DNA of 64,000 nucleotides from Corallococcus sp. NCRR (GCF_026965535.1 NZ_CP114039.1:1984001-2048000), one strand, 5' to 3'. Numbered from the stretch's first letter, positions 8,959 through 17,748 are shown. Notes: a model not told the origin generated them from the sequence alone. Program-made: numbers and translations.

Positions 8959-9168
8959 GCCAGGAACCACCTTCGGGGAGTATCTTTTGGACAGAAACGA
9001 ACTCTCCGGTCCAGAATTCTCCGACAGGGTCCCCCTCCTTGGTTAGGACTCCGCGTCACCGCGGAGGGGAAGCGGGCTCGCAAACGTGTGCTCCCTCACG
9101 GGTCTGTCCCACCAGGGGGGCCCGGGGGGTTAGCGGGGCCTGGAGCCCCTTCCTACCTTGGGCCGACC

Positions 9169-10506
9169 ATGTCGCTGAGGAGCCAGGAACAGGGGAGCGC
9201 TCGAGTCCCCCAGCAGGCCGTGCCGTGGAAGGCCCGGGCCTGGCGGGAGCTGGAGGCGGGGCGGGAGCGCATCCAGTCGATGCTCGCGCCGCTGCCAGAG
9301 GCGGAGTTGATGCGGCAGCACTCGCCGCTCATGTCCCCGCTCGTCTGGGACGTGGCCCACATGGCGAATTACGAGGAGCAGTGGCTCCTTCGCGCGCTGG
9401 GGGCTCCGGCCTTCACCGACCCCGCGTTCGACGCCATCTACGACGCCTTCCGCCACCCGCGGAACACGCGCTCCACGCTGCCGCTCCTGGAGCCGGAGGC
9501 CGCCTGGGCCTACGCCACCCGCGTGCGCGCGGCGGTGGCCGCGCACCTGGAGACGCTGCCCGAGGACAGCGCGGATCCGCTGCTCCACGGCGGCTTCGTC
9601 TTCGGAATGGTCGCGCAGCACGCGCAGCAGCACGCGGAGACGCTGGCGGCCACGCTGCAGCTGATGACGCACGTGGAGTACCACCCGCTGGAATCGCACC
9701 GGCCCCGGCCCGGCGCGGTGCCGCAGCACGAGGTCTTCATCCCCGGCGGCCCGGTGCGCCTGGGCACGGACGACCCGTGGGCCTACGACAACGAGCGCCC
9801 CCGGCACGTCGTGGAATTGGCGCCCTTCCTCCTGGACGCGCACCCGGTCACCACGGGGGACTTCCTCGTGTTCGTGGAGTCTGGCGGCTACGAGGATCCG
9901 CGCTGGTGGGACCCCAAGGGCTTCGCGTGGATCCAGGCGGAGAACATCCGCCACCCGCTCTTCTGGAGCCCGCAGGGCCACCACGTCTGGCTGCGCCGCC
10001 GCTTCGGCACGGTGGAGCCGCTGCCCAGGGACGAGCCCGTGCAGCACGTGTCCTGGTACGAGGCGGACGCGTACGCGCGCTGGGTCGGCAAGCGCCTGCC
10101 CACCGAGGCCGAGTGGGAGAAGGCCGCGCAGGGCAGTGACGGTGTCTCTCGCGCGCACCCCTGGGGGGACGCCGCGCCCACGGACGCGCACGCCAACCTG
10201 GGCGGGACGCGCTGGGGGCCGTCGCCCGTGGGCAGCCATCCGCTGAGCCGCAGCGCGGACGGTGTCTGGGGACTGCTCGGCGACGTCTGGGAATGGACCG
10301 CCAGCGACTTCCAACCGTACGCGGGCTTCCGGGCCTTTCCGTACCGCGAGTACTCGGAGGTCTTCTTCGGAGACACGTCCAAGGTGCTGCGCGGCGGTGC
10401 CTGGGCGAGCGCGCCGGTGGCGGTGCGCAACAGCTTCCGCAACTGGGACTTCCCCATCCGCCGGCAGATCTTCGCCGGCTTCCGCTGTGCACGCGACGTG
10501 AAGTGA
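9169..10506 (+). CDS. egtB: Hercynylcysteine sulfoxide synthase-type protein EgtB
   Basis: 445 residues. The N-terminal DinB-like domain (about 20-165) carries His64 in WDVAHMANYEEQW and the iron-binding H151-x3-H155-x-E157 motif (QHAQQHAE). The C-terminal sulfatase-modifying-factor/FGE domain (about 190-440) includes PVTTGDFLVFVESGGY, HVSWYEADAYARWVGKRLPTEAEWEKAA and VLRGGAW..RNSFRNW. EgtB is a non-haem iron enzyme that joins hercynine to a thiol with oxygen in ergothioneine synthesis. egtD follows after 7 bp, so the pair is an operon. egtA, egtC and egtE are not in the window. Confidence 0.93.
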   Translation: MSLRSQEQGSARVPQQAVPWKARAWRELEAGRERIQSMLAPLPEAELMRQHSPLMSPLVWDVAHMANYEEQWLLRALGAPAFTDPAFDAIYDAFRHPRNTRSTLPLLEPEAAWAYATRVRAAVAAHLETLPEDSADPLLHGGFVFGMVAQHAQQHAETLAATLQLMTHVEYHPLESHRPRPGAVPQHEVFIPGGPVRLGTDDPWAYDNERPRHVVELAPFLLDAHPVTTGDFLVFVESGGYEDPRWWDPKGFAWIQAENIRHPLFWSPQGHHVWLRRRFGTVEPLPRDEPVQHVSWYEADAYARWVGKRLPTEAEWEKAAQGSDGVSRAHPWGDAAPTDAHANLGGTRWGPSPVGSHPLSRSADGVWGLLGDVWEWTASDFQPYAGFRAFPYREYSEVFFGDTSKVLRGGAWASAPVAVRNSFRNWDFPIRRQIFAGFRCARDVK

Positions 10507-10513
10507 GGGTCAC

Positions 10514-11539
10514 ATGAGGATGAGGTCGGAGCAGGGTGAGTCACGCGTCGCGGAGGGCTACGCGTCGCCGGGCGTGAAGGTGGACGTGCACGTGCAACCC
10601 GGTGACGCTCGGCGCTCGCTGCGCTCGGAGGTGCTGGAGGGGCTCTGCCACGGGTCCCACAAGGAGCTGAGCCCCAAGTGGCTCTACGACGAGCGCGGCA
10701 GCCAGCTCTTCGACGACATCACCCGCCTGCCGGAGTACTACCCCACGCGCCGCGAGCGCGAGATCCTGCGCGCCCACGCGGACGACGTGGCCCGGCTGAG
10801 CGGCGCGGACACGCTGGTGGAGTTGGGCAGCGGCACCAGCGAGAAGACGCGCCTGCTGTTGGACGCCATGGACGCGGCCGGGCAGCTCAAGCGCTTCGTG
10901 CCCTTCGACGTGAGCGAGGCCTTCCTGCGCAAGGCCGCGGAGGGCCTGGCGCGCGAGTACCCGCGCATCGCCGTGCACGCGGTGGTGGGCGACTTCGAGC
11001 AGCACCTGGGCCGCATCCCGGGCGGCGGCCGGCGGCTGGTCGCCTTCCTGGGCGGCACCATCGGCAACCTGAAGCCCGCGCAGCGCGCGCTGTTCCTGCG
11101 CGAGCTGGCGGCGGGGCTGAAGCCCGGGGACGGGCTGCTGCTGGGCACGGACCTCATCAAGGACCGCGAGCGCCTCTTCGCCGCCTACAACGACAGCGCG
11201 GGCGTGACGGCGGACTTCAACCGCAACGTGCTGCGCGTGCTCAACCGCGAGCTGAACGCGGACTTCGACCCGGAGGCCTTCGAGCACCTGGCCCCGTTCG
11301 ATGAGACGAACAAGTGGATCGAGATGCGCCTCATCTCACGCAAGGCCCAGTCCGTGTGGCTGAAGGACCTGGAGCGGCGCGTGGAGTTCGCGCAAGGCGA
11401 ATGTCTGCGCACGGAGGTGAGCTGCAAGTTCTGTCGCGAGCAGGTGCAGGCGGAGCTGAGCGACGCGGGCCTCGACCTGGCCGCGTGGTGGACGGACGCG
11501 GACGGAGACTTCGCGCTGTCGCTGGCGATGAAGCGGTAG
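10514..11539 (+). CDS. egtD: L-histidine N-alpha-trimethyltransferase EgtD
   Basis: 341 residues; SAM-dependent methyltransferase of the DUF2260/EgtD family, which trimethylates histidine to hercynine. LSPKWLYDERGSQLFDDITRLPEYYPTRRE is the family N-terminal signature, VELGSGTSEKT (near 98) the SAM-binding loop, FLGGTIGNL the motif IV region, and YNDSAGVTADFNRNVLRVLNRELNADFD the histidine-pocket region. The ATG follows GTGAGGGTCAC. Its position directly behind egtB means the operon can make hercynine and attach sulfur. Confidence 0.95.
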   Translation: MRMRSEQGESRVAEGYASPGVKVDVHVQPGDARRSLRSEVLEGLCHGSHKELSPKWLYDERGSQLFDDITRLPEYYPTRREREILRAHADDVARLSGADTLVELGSGTSEKTRLLLDAMDAAGQLKRFVPFDVSEAFLRKAAEGLAREYPRIAVHAVVGDFEQHLGRIPGGGRRLVAFLGGTIGNLKPAQRALFLRELAAGLKPGDGLLLGTDLIKDRERLFAAYNDSAGVTADFNRNVLRVLNRELNADFDPEAFEHLAPFDETNKWIEMRLISRKAQSVWLKDLERRVEFAQGECLRTEVSCKFCREQVQAELSDAGLDLAAWWTDADGDFALSLAMKR

Positions 11540-11551
11540 GACTCAGGGCCG

Positions 11552-11580
11552 CCCGGCGCTGCGCTTTGAGCGGCGCCGGG
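11552..11580. terminator. GC-rich hairpin after egtD
   Basis: CCCGGCGC (11552-11559) pairs with GCGCCGGG (11573-11580) around a 13-nt loop, between the convergent egtD and small-membrane-protein genes. No T-run follows, so termination is only likely. Confidence 0.4.
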
Positions 11581-11619
11581 GCCTCGGCCCGAATCCAGGA
11601 GGCGGGTGCGACGGACGGC

Positions 11620-11811
11620 CTAGCGGCGGCGCGGCGGGTCCCGGCGCACGGGCACCGGCACCGGAGCCGGCTGCTGCTGCGGGCGGGTCCACGCGGCCCA
11701 GAGCGCGGCGGCCGCGGTGATGACGAGTCCCCCCGCCGCTGCTAGCTGCTCACCCAGGGGCCCGATCTCCACGGCGGCCAGGGGGAGGGGAAGCATCTCG
11801 GTGAGCGTCAT
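11620..11811 (-). CDS. Small single-pass membrane protein
   Basis: 63 residues (MTLTEMLPLPL...). A perfect AAGGAG lies 7 bp before the ATG at 11811, which argues for translation even though the protein is short. Residues of about 10-40 are hydrophobic (AAVEIGPLGEQLAAAGGLVITAAAALWAAW), giving one transmembrane helix, and the tail is proline- and arginine-rich (QQQPAPVPVPVRRDPPRRR). No family is recognised. Converges with egtD. Confidence 0.55.
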   Translation of the reverse strand: MTLTEMLPLPLAAVEIGPLGEQLAAAGGLVITAAAALWAAWTRPQQQPAPVPVPVRRDPPRRR

Positions 11812-12074
11812 GCGCGGACTCCTTACGAGGGGCACAGCGTGAAGACCCGGGACGGGCGGGCGCTCGACACAGGTCGGGAAGCTAAGGTTAGGAAGTCGGA
11901 AGGCTTTCGGGAAGTCCCGGGGACTCCGGCTGACAGCACGTGGACGGAATTGCACCCCGGGCCGGCCCCGAAGTCCATCCCCTGCCAGTCACAGCCACTC
12001 GAAACATCACGCTCTTCACGTAATGAGGACACCCGGGCCGCGCAGGACGTTCCCGGGCTCCCCTCGGCCGGCGC

Positions 12075-12524
12075 TTATCGCCCTTCCGGGTGGCGCTTCT
12101 TCCACTCCACCTTCATGCAGTGGTCCTGCACCACGCGGATGCCCGCGCGCGCCAGCCGCTCGGCCGCGGCGTCATTGCGGATGCCCAGCTGGAACCAGAC
12201 GGCATGCGGCTTCTTCGCCAGCATCGCGTCCACGTGCGCGTCGATGTCGTCCGGCTTGAGGAACACCTGCACCACGTCCACGTCCCCGGGCACGTCCTTC
12301 ACCGACGCGGAGATGGGCTCGCCCAGGATGCTCCCCTGCTCGCCGTGCGTGGGCACGGGCAGCGCGGTGAAGCCGTGGTCCTTGAGGAACTTCGGGATGG
12401 CGTGCGCGGGCTTGTCCGCCAGTGCTTCCGGGCGGATGCCCAGCACGGCGATGCGCTTCGTGCGCGTGAGCAGCTCGCCAATGCCTTCCGCGTCTTCGAT
12501 GAGGTTCTTGCGCCAGTCGTCCAT
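12075..12524 (-). CDS. CoA-binding (YccU-like) protein
   Basis: 149 residues from the ATG at 12524, which has GGAGG four bases upstream. The Rossmann-type CoA-binding domain is clear: RIAVLGIRPEALADKPAHAIPKFLKDHGFTALPVPT, then VDVVQVFLKPDDIDAHVDAMLAKKPHAVWFQLGIRNDAAAERLARAGIRVVQDHCMKVEW. This family resembles the N-terminal part of succinyl-CoA synthetase alpha chains and binds CoA or nucleotide; a specific reaction is not established. The gene sits downstream of the par operon on the same strand, 51 bp from the lipoprotein gene. Confidence 0.9.
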   Translation of the reverse strand: MDDWRKNLIEDAEGIGELLTRTKRIAVLGIRPEALADKPAHAIPKFLKDHGFTALPVPTHGEQGSILGEPISASVKDVPGDVDVVQVFLKPDDIDAHVDAMLAKKPHAVWFQLGIRNDAAAERLARAGIRVVQDHCMKVEWKKRHPEGR

Positions 12525-12575
12525 GAGGCCTCCGCGCTCCTTCATAAGGAGGCCGCGGCCCTCACGCAGGGACTG

Positions 12576-13136
12576 TCAGCGGGGCGCGGCCTGGACCTGG
12601 ATGGTACGGCAGGCCTCGGTGGCCAGGCGGACTTCCTCGGGGGTGGCGCCGGGGAGGCTGGCGCAGAGGAACAGGTCCTCTCCCACGCGCCGGGCGCCGA
12701 AGAACGCGGGCGCCTCCGGGCCCACGCCGCCGTCCGCCAGGGACGGGGCCATGGTCACGCGCAGGAGGGCGAAGGACGGGGTGTCCTCCTCCTGGTCCAG
12801 CGACAGCGTGAACTGCTTCATCTGCTGACGGACGGTGTCCGCCAGCGTCTCCGAGGAGGGCATCTGCTCGCCCTGCCCCGGCTTCAAATCCACGCGCAGC
12901 GCCGGGCGGCCGGGAGGGCCCGCCTGGAAGCTGCCGTCGGTGGCCACCTGCGCGGACCAGCCCGGCGGCAGCGGCACCTTCACGCCCGAGCGCAGCCCCG
13001 CGTCTTCCGACGTGAGGTCCTCGGCCGGCGTCTTCTTCTGGCAGCCCTCGCAGCCGCCGAACAGGACACCGAGCGAGACGAGCCCGAGGCCGATGAGCCC
13101 CGGGGTCTTCCGCGCGCTGGACGCGAACAGGCGCAC
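12576..13136 (-). CDS. Lipoprotein in the parAB-bactofilin operon
   Basis: 186 residues from a GTG, 2 bp after the bactofilin stop, so it is almost certainly co-transcribed with parA, parB and the bactofilin. The signal peptide ends in the lipobox LFGGC (cysteine 29). The mature part contains VPLPPGWSAQVATDGSFQAGPPGRPALRVDLKPGQ and a conserved-looking LFLCASLPGATPEEVRLATEACRTI. No known family is recognised. Position is the only hint: an envelope protein expressed with the segregation and bactofilin genes. Confidence 0.8.
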   Translation of the reverse strand: MRLFASSARKTPGLIGLGLVSLGVLFGGCEGCQKKTPAEDLTSEDAGLRSGVKVPLPPGWSAQVATDGSFQAGPPGRPALRVDLKPGQGEQMPSSETLADTVRQQMKQFTLSLDQEEDTPSFALLRVTMAPSLADGGVGPEAPAFFGARRVGEDLFLCASLPGATPEEVRLATEACRTIQVQAAPR

Positions 13137-13138
13137 CG

Positions 13139-13585
13139 TTACTTCTTCTCTCCGGGCGGGGGCGGGTTGCCGCCGCCCTTGCCGATGTTCTCCATCTTGA
13201 GGGAGCCCTCGAAGATGACGCCGCGGTCCATGGAGAGCGACGGCGTCTCCAGGTTGCCCTTCACGCGGCCCGGCTGCTTCAGCTCGATGAGCTGCGTGGC
13301 GCGCACGTTGCCTTCCACGGTGCCGTTGATGATGACGGTGCCGGCTTGAATCTCCGCCTGCACGCGGGCGCCGTCGCCAATGACGAGCACGTCCTTGGTG
13401 ACGATCTGCCCGTTGAACTTGCCGTCGATTCGAACCTGACCCTCGAAGGTGAGCTTCCCCTCGAACTCGCTTCCCTTGCCCAGAAGCGTGTGAACCTCAC
13501 CCGGACGCGTCGACACGAAATCCTCCTCCCGTTTGAACAGGGGCTTGCTGGGTGCTTCGTCTTTCTTCCCGCCAAGGAGCGCCAC
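13139..13585 (-). CDS. bacM: Bactofilin (BacM-like)
   Basis: 148 residues. The bactofilin beta-helix core (about 30-130) shows the repeated hydrophobic ladder: FEGKLTFEGQVRIDGKFNGQIVTKDVLVIGDGARVQAEIQAGTVIINGTVEGNVRATQLIELKQPGRVKGNLETPSLSMDRGVIFEG. The N-terminal tail is charged and the C-terminal tail is Gly/Pro-rich. Bactofilins polymerise without nucleotide. In Myxococcus xanthus the gene beside parB is bacM, needed for cell shape, so the symbol is given by synteny. It starts 3 bp downstream of the parB stop. Confidence 0.9.
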   Translation of the reverse strand: MALLGGKKDEAPSKPLFKREEDFVSTRPGEVHTLLGKGSEFEGKLTFEGQVRIDGKFNGQIVTKDVLVIGDGARVQAEIQAGTVIINGTVEGNVRATQLIELKQPGRVKGNLETPSLSMDRGVIFEGSLKMENIGKGGGNPPPPGEKK

Positions 13586-13588
13586 GCC

Positions 13589-14497
13589 CTACTCCTTCCT
13601 CAGAAGCTTCAACAGCCTGTCGAGGTCATCGTAGGAGAAGAAGTCGACTTCCAGGGTGCCTTTTCCCGGGCTTTTCTCCGACAGACGGACCTTTGTCCCC
13701 AACCGACGCTGCAGCTCCTCGGTGAGCGCCTTCACCTGCGGGCTCACCTTGGGCGCCGGCTTTCCTGAATCCTTGCCGCCCTTCGCGGACTTGCCCTGCT
13801 GGACCAGCCGCTCCGTGTCGCGCACGGACAGCTTCTTCTCCGTCACCTGCTTCGCCAGGTTCTGGAGCTCCGGCAGCCGGGGCACGCCGAGCAGCGCGCG
13901 GGCGTGGCCCATGGACAGCGACCCGTCCGCCACCATGGCCTTCACGTCCGGGGGCAGGGCCAGGAGGCGCAGCGCGTTCGCGACGGTGGAGCGCTCCTTG
14001 CCCACCTTCTGGGCCACCTGCTCCTGCGTGAGCTTGAACTCCTCCACCAGGCGCCGGTAGCCGTCCGCCTCTTCAATGGGGTTCAGGTCCGCGCGCTGGA
14101 GGTTCTCCACCAGGGCGAGCTCGAAGGACTCGGCCTCCGTGACCTCGCGCACGATGGCGGGGATCTCCTTCAGGCCCGCGGCCTGGGAGGCGCGCCAGCG
14201 GCGCTCGCCCGCGATGATGAGGTAGCCGTCGCCGCCCTTGTTCGGGTTCTTCCGGACGAGGATGGGCTGGAGCAGGCCCTGCGCCTTGATGGACTCGGTG
14301 AGTTCGTGGAGCTTCGTCTCGTCGAAGTGGCGGCGGGGCTGGAGCGGGTCGCGGTGGATGGACTCGATGGCCAGCTTGAGCACGCCGGGCTTCGGCGGCG
14401 GGGCGGCCGGCGCCGGAGCGGCGGGGGCGGCCTGGGGGATGAGGGCGGACAGGCCCCGGCCCAGGGCGCGCTTCTGGGTGTCTGCGTTCTTCTGCAC
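13589..14497 (-). CDS. parB: Chromosome partitioning protein ParB
   Basis: 302 residues. The N-terminal ALGRGLSALIP (11-21) is the ParA-stimulating peptide. The CTP-binding/ParB-Srx domain holds GERRWRAS (97-104) and ENLQRADLNPIEEA (131-144). The HTH that reads parS is at about 157-181 (TQEQVAQKVGKERSTVANALRLL), and the C-terminal 45 residues form the dimerisation domain. ParB loads on parS as a CTP-dependent sliding clamp. Its target is the array that begins 320 bp upstream of the parA start. The gene lies 117 bp after parA. Confidence 0.97.
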   Translation of the reverse strand: MQKNADTQKRALGRGLSALIPQAAPAAPAPAAPPPKPGVLKLAIESIHRDPLQPRRHFDETKLHELTESIKAQGLLQPILVRKNPNKGGDGYLIIAGERRWRASQAAGLKEIPAIVREVTEAESFELALVENLQRADLNPIEEADGYRRLVEEFKLTQEQVAQKVGKERSTVANALRLLALPPDVKAMVADGSLSMGHARALLGVPRLPELQNLAKQVTEKKLSVRDTERLVQQGKSAKGGKDSGKPAPKVSPQVKALTEELQRRLGTKVRLSEKSPGKGTLEVDFFSYDDLDRLLKLLRKE

Positions 14498-14614
14498 GGC
14501 GGTTGGGAACTCCCCGCGCCGGCCTGAGACCGGCGCGCATGGGCCTTGAGTGCTTCACGGCGAACCGGGCACCCGGTCCCACCATTCACATCTCTCTATT
14601 AAGGAGGCGACCGG

Positions 14615-15415
14615 TCAGGCGACCCGGCGCTTGGACGGCTTGGGGGAGTCCCGGCGCATCAGCTCGCGGCCCAGGGCCAGGTAGCTCTCGCAGCCCTTGG
14701 ACTTGATGTCGTACAGGATGATCGGCTTGCCGAAGGACGGGCACTCGGACAGGCGCACGTTGCGCGGCACGACGGCCTGGAAGACCTGGTCCTTGAAGTA
14801 GCCGCGCACCTCATCCACGACCTGGTGGGCGATGTTGGCGCGCGCGTCGAACATGGTCAGGAGGATGCCCTCCATCTTCAGCGAGGGGTTGAGCCCCTGC
14901 TTGACCAGGTCGATGGTGTGCGTGAGCTGCGACAGACCCTCGAGCGCGTAGTACTCGCACTGTAGCGGGATGAGGACGGAGTCCGCGGTCACCAGCGCGT
15001 TGAGCGTGAGCAGGCCGAGCGAGGGCGGACAGTCGATGATGATGTAGTCGTACTTGTCCTTGAGCGGCAGCAGGGCTTCGCGCAGGCGGAACTCGCGGCG
15101 CTCCTGGTTGACGAGTTCGACCTCCGCGCCGGTGAGGTCGGGCGTGGCGGGGATGACCTGGAGGAAGCGCAGCTCGGTGGGGTGGACCAGCTCCGAAGCG
15201 GGGCGGCCTCCGAGGAGTGCGTCGTAGACGGTGCCGGTGAGGTTCTCGCGCTTGAGGCCCAGGCCGCTGCCGGCGTTGCCCTGGGGGTCCATGTCCACCA
15301 GCAGGGTGCGGCGCTCCGCGGAGGCGAGGCTCGCGGCGAGGTTGATGGCGGTGGTGGTCTTACCCACGCCGCCCTTCTGGTTGGAGATGCAGATGATACG
15401 ACCCACGTGGCCCAT
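14615..15415 (-). CDS. parA: Chromosome partitioning ATPase ParA (Soj)
   Basis: 266 residues. Deviant Walker A KGGVGKT at residues 14-20 with the signature lysine, Walker A' LLVDMDPQGNAGSGLG near 40, and Walker B-like YDYIIIDCPPSLGLLTLNAL. The whole length is typical of chromosomal ParA/Soj. ATP-bound dimers bind the nucleoid non-specifically and are released by ParB, which moves parS regions apart. First gene of the operon parA-parB-bacM-lipoprotein; its promoter must lie between its start and the first parS-like site at 15735. Confidence 0.97.
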   Translation of the reverse strand: MGHVGRIICISNQKGGVGKTTTAINLAASLASAERRTLLVDMDPQGNAGSGLGLKRENLTGTVYDALLGGRPASELVHPTELRFLQVIPATPDLTGAEVELVNQERREFRLREALLPLKDKYDYIIIDCPPSLGLLTLNALVTADSVLIPLQCEYYALEGLSQLTHTIDLVKQGLNPSLKMEGILLTMFDARANIAHQVVDEVRGYFKDQVFQAVVPRNVRLSECPSFGKPIILYDIKSKGCESYLALGRELMRRDSPKPSKRRVA

Positions 15416-15734
15416 CCTCTCTCGCCCCGGCTGACGCCAGAGCCCCGCCCGCGGTTCGCGCGGACGTGCGCGCGAATCGGGGCCTGATCAGGCAGCTAGC
15501 ACGGGGTTCGAGGACGGATCAATTTCCCATCCAAGGTGGGACGCGAGCCCTGCCCGGCCCCTCGCTCGGGGGCCCGTGCGCGGTGGAAATTCACGCGGAT
15601 GAGGGTGGCTGCGAGTGCCTGCTCGGCTGCTTCCAGGGTGGTGATTCCGTGCGGGGCGGAAGGGTGTTGGGTTTTTCAGGGGGTCCCGCGCGGAGATTTC
15701 GTGACGGCGGCTTCGCGCGGTTCGCGGATCCGGC

Positions 15735-15748
15735 GTTTCACGTGGAAC
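15735..15748. repeat. parS: parS variant (one mismatch)
   Basis: GTTTCACGTGGAAC, outermost copy on the parA side, 320 bp from the parA start. Its left arm carries the T found in the Bacillus consensus. Confidence 0.75.
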
Positions 15749-15968
15749 GGGTTGGGCTTCGTGGGTTCGTGCGGCGGGTGGATTTCGCGCGAGCCGGTGC
15801 GGCGACTTCGGTCCGTGGGTTCCGGATTCGCGGCGGCGTGGACGCAGCTCAGGCGCGCCGTTGGACCCTGGTGGCCGTTCACGCGGTTCGCCGTGAGGCA
15901 CGGCGTCCATCATCGGTCCGGCAGGCGCGCGGACCGTGGATGCGGGGGCCCAGCCACGGCCGCCGACG

Positions 15969-15982
15969 GTTCCACGTGGAAC
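15969..15982. repeat. parS: parS site, perfect
   Basis: Perfect palindrome, 234 bp from its left neighbour. The inverted repeat GGTCCG-N9-CGGACC at 15915-15935 lies just upstream, as in the tandem units. Confidence 0.9.
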
Positions 15983-16478
15983 CCGCGCCATGCCGCTGCG
16001 AGCACGACGCCGTTCAACGCATGCGGCACCTTGAAGGTGAGCGAGTCCGCGCGGCCGACATCTCGCGATGCGAACACGGGTCTGGGACTTCGCCCACGGA
16101 CCCTCGCTCAACGCGGCGGCACATCGAACATGAGCCGGTTCACGCGACCGGCGTCCTGGTGCGAACGGCCGGGCCACCACTTTCCACGAACCGAGCTTGA
16201 GGCGCGGGGGCATCGATGGGTCGCGCACATGAGCGACCGCCCGCGGATGCGCACCGCGAGGTGAACGGACTGCCTGGCCACGCTTCGCACGAACCCACTC
16301 CACCGGACGGCGCTTCGAAGATGCGCCGGTCTCCGCCACTTCTCGCGCCTCCCCATCCAATGCGGGCGGGACATCGAAGGCGAGTCACGCGGCATGAACG
16401 GATGCGAGCACCGCCACGCAGCCGCACGGTCCGACCTTCCGGAACCGCGTCAGTTGAAGGTCGCCCATCCAGCCAGCC

Positions 16479-16492
16479 GTTCCACGTGGAGC
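16479..16492. repeat. parS: parS variant (one mismatch)
   Basis: GTTCCACGTGGAGC; first site of the tandem-unit block, after a 510-bp interval without a good site. Confidence 0.75.
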
Positions 16493-16581
16493 ACGCATGA
16501 GGTCGAGCACCGCCATCCTGAGAACCGGTCCAACGCGCTTCGCGGACCACGCCCACTGAAGTCGCGCGCCAGCGCCAACAG

Positions 16582-16595
16582 GCTCCACGAGGAAC
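16582..16595. repeat. Degenerate parS (two mismatches)
   Basis: GCTCCACGAGGAAC, exactly 103 bp after the previous site. The central CACGTG is broken (CACGAG), so ParB binding is doubtful. Confidence 0.5.
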
Positions 16596-16684
16596 ACGCA
16601 TGAGCACGCGAACTTCGTCATGAGGAAGAGCGGTCCGTGCGTTTCGCGGACCGCGCCAACCCGAGCCTCGCGCTCTGCCCCTAG

Positions 16685-16698
16685 CTTCCACGCGGAAC
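16685..16698. repeat. Degenerate parS (two mismatches)
   Basis: CTTCCACGCGGAAC, 103 bp after the previous copy, with CACGCG in the centre. Position in the rhythm identifies it as a decayed parS. Confidence 0.5.
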
Positions 16699-16792
16699 AC
16701 GAGTGAGCACGCGAACCTCGCCATGCGGAAGGACGGTCCGGTGCGTTTCGCGGACCACCCCACAACCCAAGGCCACGCATCCGTACCTTCAG

Positions 16793-16806
16793 GTTCCACG
16801 TGGAAC
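16793..16806. repeat. parS: parS site, perfect
   Basis: Perfect copy, 108 bp after the preceding unit start; followed by ACGCATGAG, as in the first unit. Confidence 0.9.
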
Positions 16807-16889
16807 ACGCATGAGGTCGAGCGTCGCCATGCGGAAGAACGGTCCGGTGCGTTTTGCGGACCACGCCCACTGAAGTCGCGCGCCCGCCG

Positions 16890-16903
16890 GTTCCACGTGG
16901 AAC
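16890..16903. repeat. parS: parS site, perfect
   Basis: Perfect copy, 97 bp after its neighbour and 28 bp after the intact inverted repeat at 16841-16862. Confidence 0.9.
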
Positions 16904-16993
16904 ACGCGCGAGCGCCCGAACCCACGATGCCGAAGGACACTCCGGTGCGTTTCGCGGACCAGCCCAACCCAAGGCCGCACATCCGTGCCGCGC

Positions 16994-17007
16994 GTTCCAC
17001 GTGGAAC
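16994..17007. repeat. parS: parS site, perfect
   Basis: Perfect copy, 104 bp after its neighbour. Last good site before a 416-bp interval that holds only decayed remnants. Confidence 0.9.
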
Positions 17008-17409
17008 ACGCACGGACTCACGATGCGCGACAACGGCCCAGCGCGCTTCGCGGACCACGCCGACCCAAGGCCGCACATCCCGCGCTGCACACGCGTGAGT
17101 TCGCGAACCTCGCCGTGTGGAGAACCAGTCCAACGCGCTTCGCGGGCCGTGCCGACCAACGACCTCGCTTCCGAGCCACGCGTTCCACGCGCACGCCAGG
17201 GCGAGCACACGATTCGATGCGCGGCGTCCCGCACAGATCTCATCAACCAGGTTCCCAGCTCAGCACCGCTTCAAGTGCACCCCGTCACACCGCTTCGAAC
17301 AGACGGCGCGAAGAACTACGGCGGCTGCGGTCGCGAGCACATGCGCGAAGAAAGTCGCCGCATCCATCGTGGCCAAGGGCGCATCTCAGCGCGCCGGGCT
17401 CACGCGGTC

Positions 17410-17423
17410 GTTCCACGTGGAAC
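17410..17423. repeat. parS: parS site, perfect
   Basis: Perfect copy opening a run of five perfect sites. Confidence 0.9.
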
Positions 17424-17539
17424 ACGAGCACGCCATCTCACGCGCTTGCAGTGAGCACCGGCACATCAACCACAGGCCGGTGAAGCACGGGACAGAAGCC
17501 GCGATGACCTGCCTGTTCAGCCAGTGGATCCACCAGCAC

Positions 17540-17553
17540 GTTCCACGTGGAAC
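17540..17553. repeat. parS: parS site, perfect
   Basis: Perfect copy in the context GTGGATCCACCAGCAC-parS, which recurs at 17749. Confidence 0.9.
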
Positions 17554-17643
17554 ACGCTCAAGCCGTCCCAACCACCGCGCATCGAAGAGCCTTCAGCGCT
17601 TCATACGAACCGGAGTGGCTGAAGACACGGTCCCCACCATGAG

Positions 17644-17657
17644 GTTCCACGTGGAAC
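17644..17657. repeat. parS: parS site, perfect
   Basis: Perfect copy, 104 bp after its neighbour. Confidence 0.9.
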
Positions 17658-17748
17658 ACGCGTCCGCGCCCGCGACCACGCGCAACGGGAACACCGGTCC
17701 CGCACCGTTCATGAACACAGCGCCACGAAGCGGTGGATCCACCAGCAC

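Larger units (their letters stand above)
16479..17100. repeat. Tandem ~103-bp units carrying parS plus a second inverted repeat
   Basis: Six consecutive units begin at parS positions 16479, 16582, 16685, 16793, 16890 and 16994 (spacings 103, 103, 108, 97, 104). Besides parS, each has a following ACGC.TGAG-like segment and, about 50-60 bp into the unit, GGTCCG-N10-CGGACC. Intact copies of that inverted repeat are at 16527-16548, 16631-16653, 16735-16756 and 16841-16862. Units after 16890 keep the right arm but have a mutated left arm. Decayed parS-like remnants near 17082 and 17182 continue the rhythm. Confidence 0.8.

Noticed and set aside
16169-16195. Additional parS-like sequences (TTTCCACGAA near 16181; GTTCCACGCGCACG at 17182)
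   Set aside because: Only one half-site is kept; they are listed as decayed remnants and not counted as sites.
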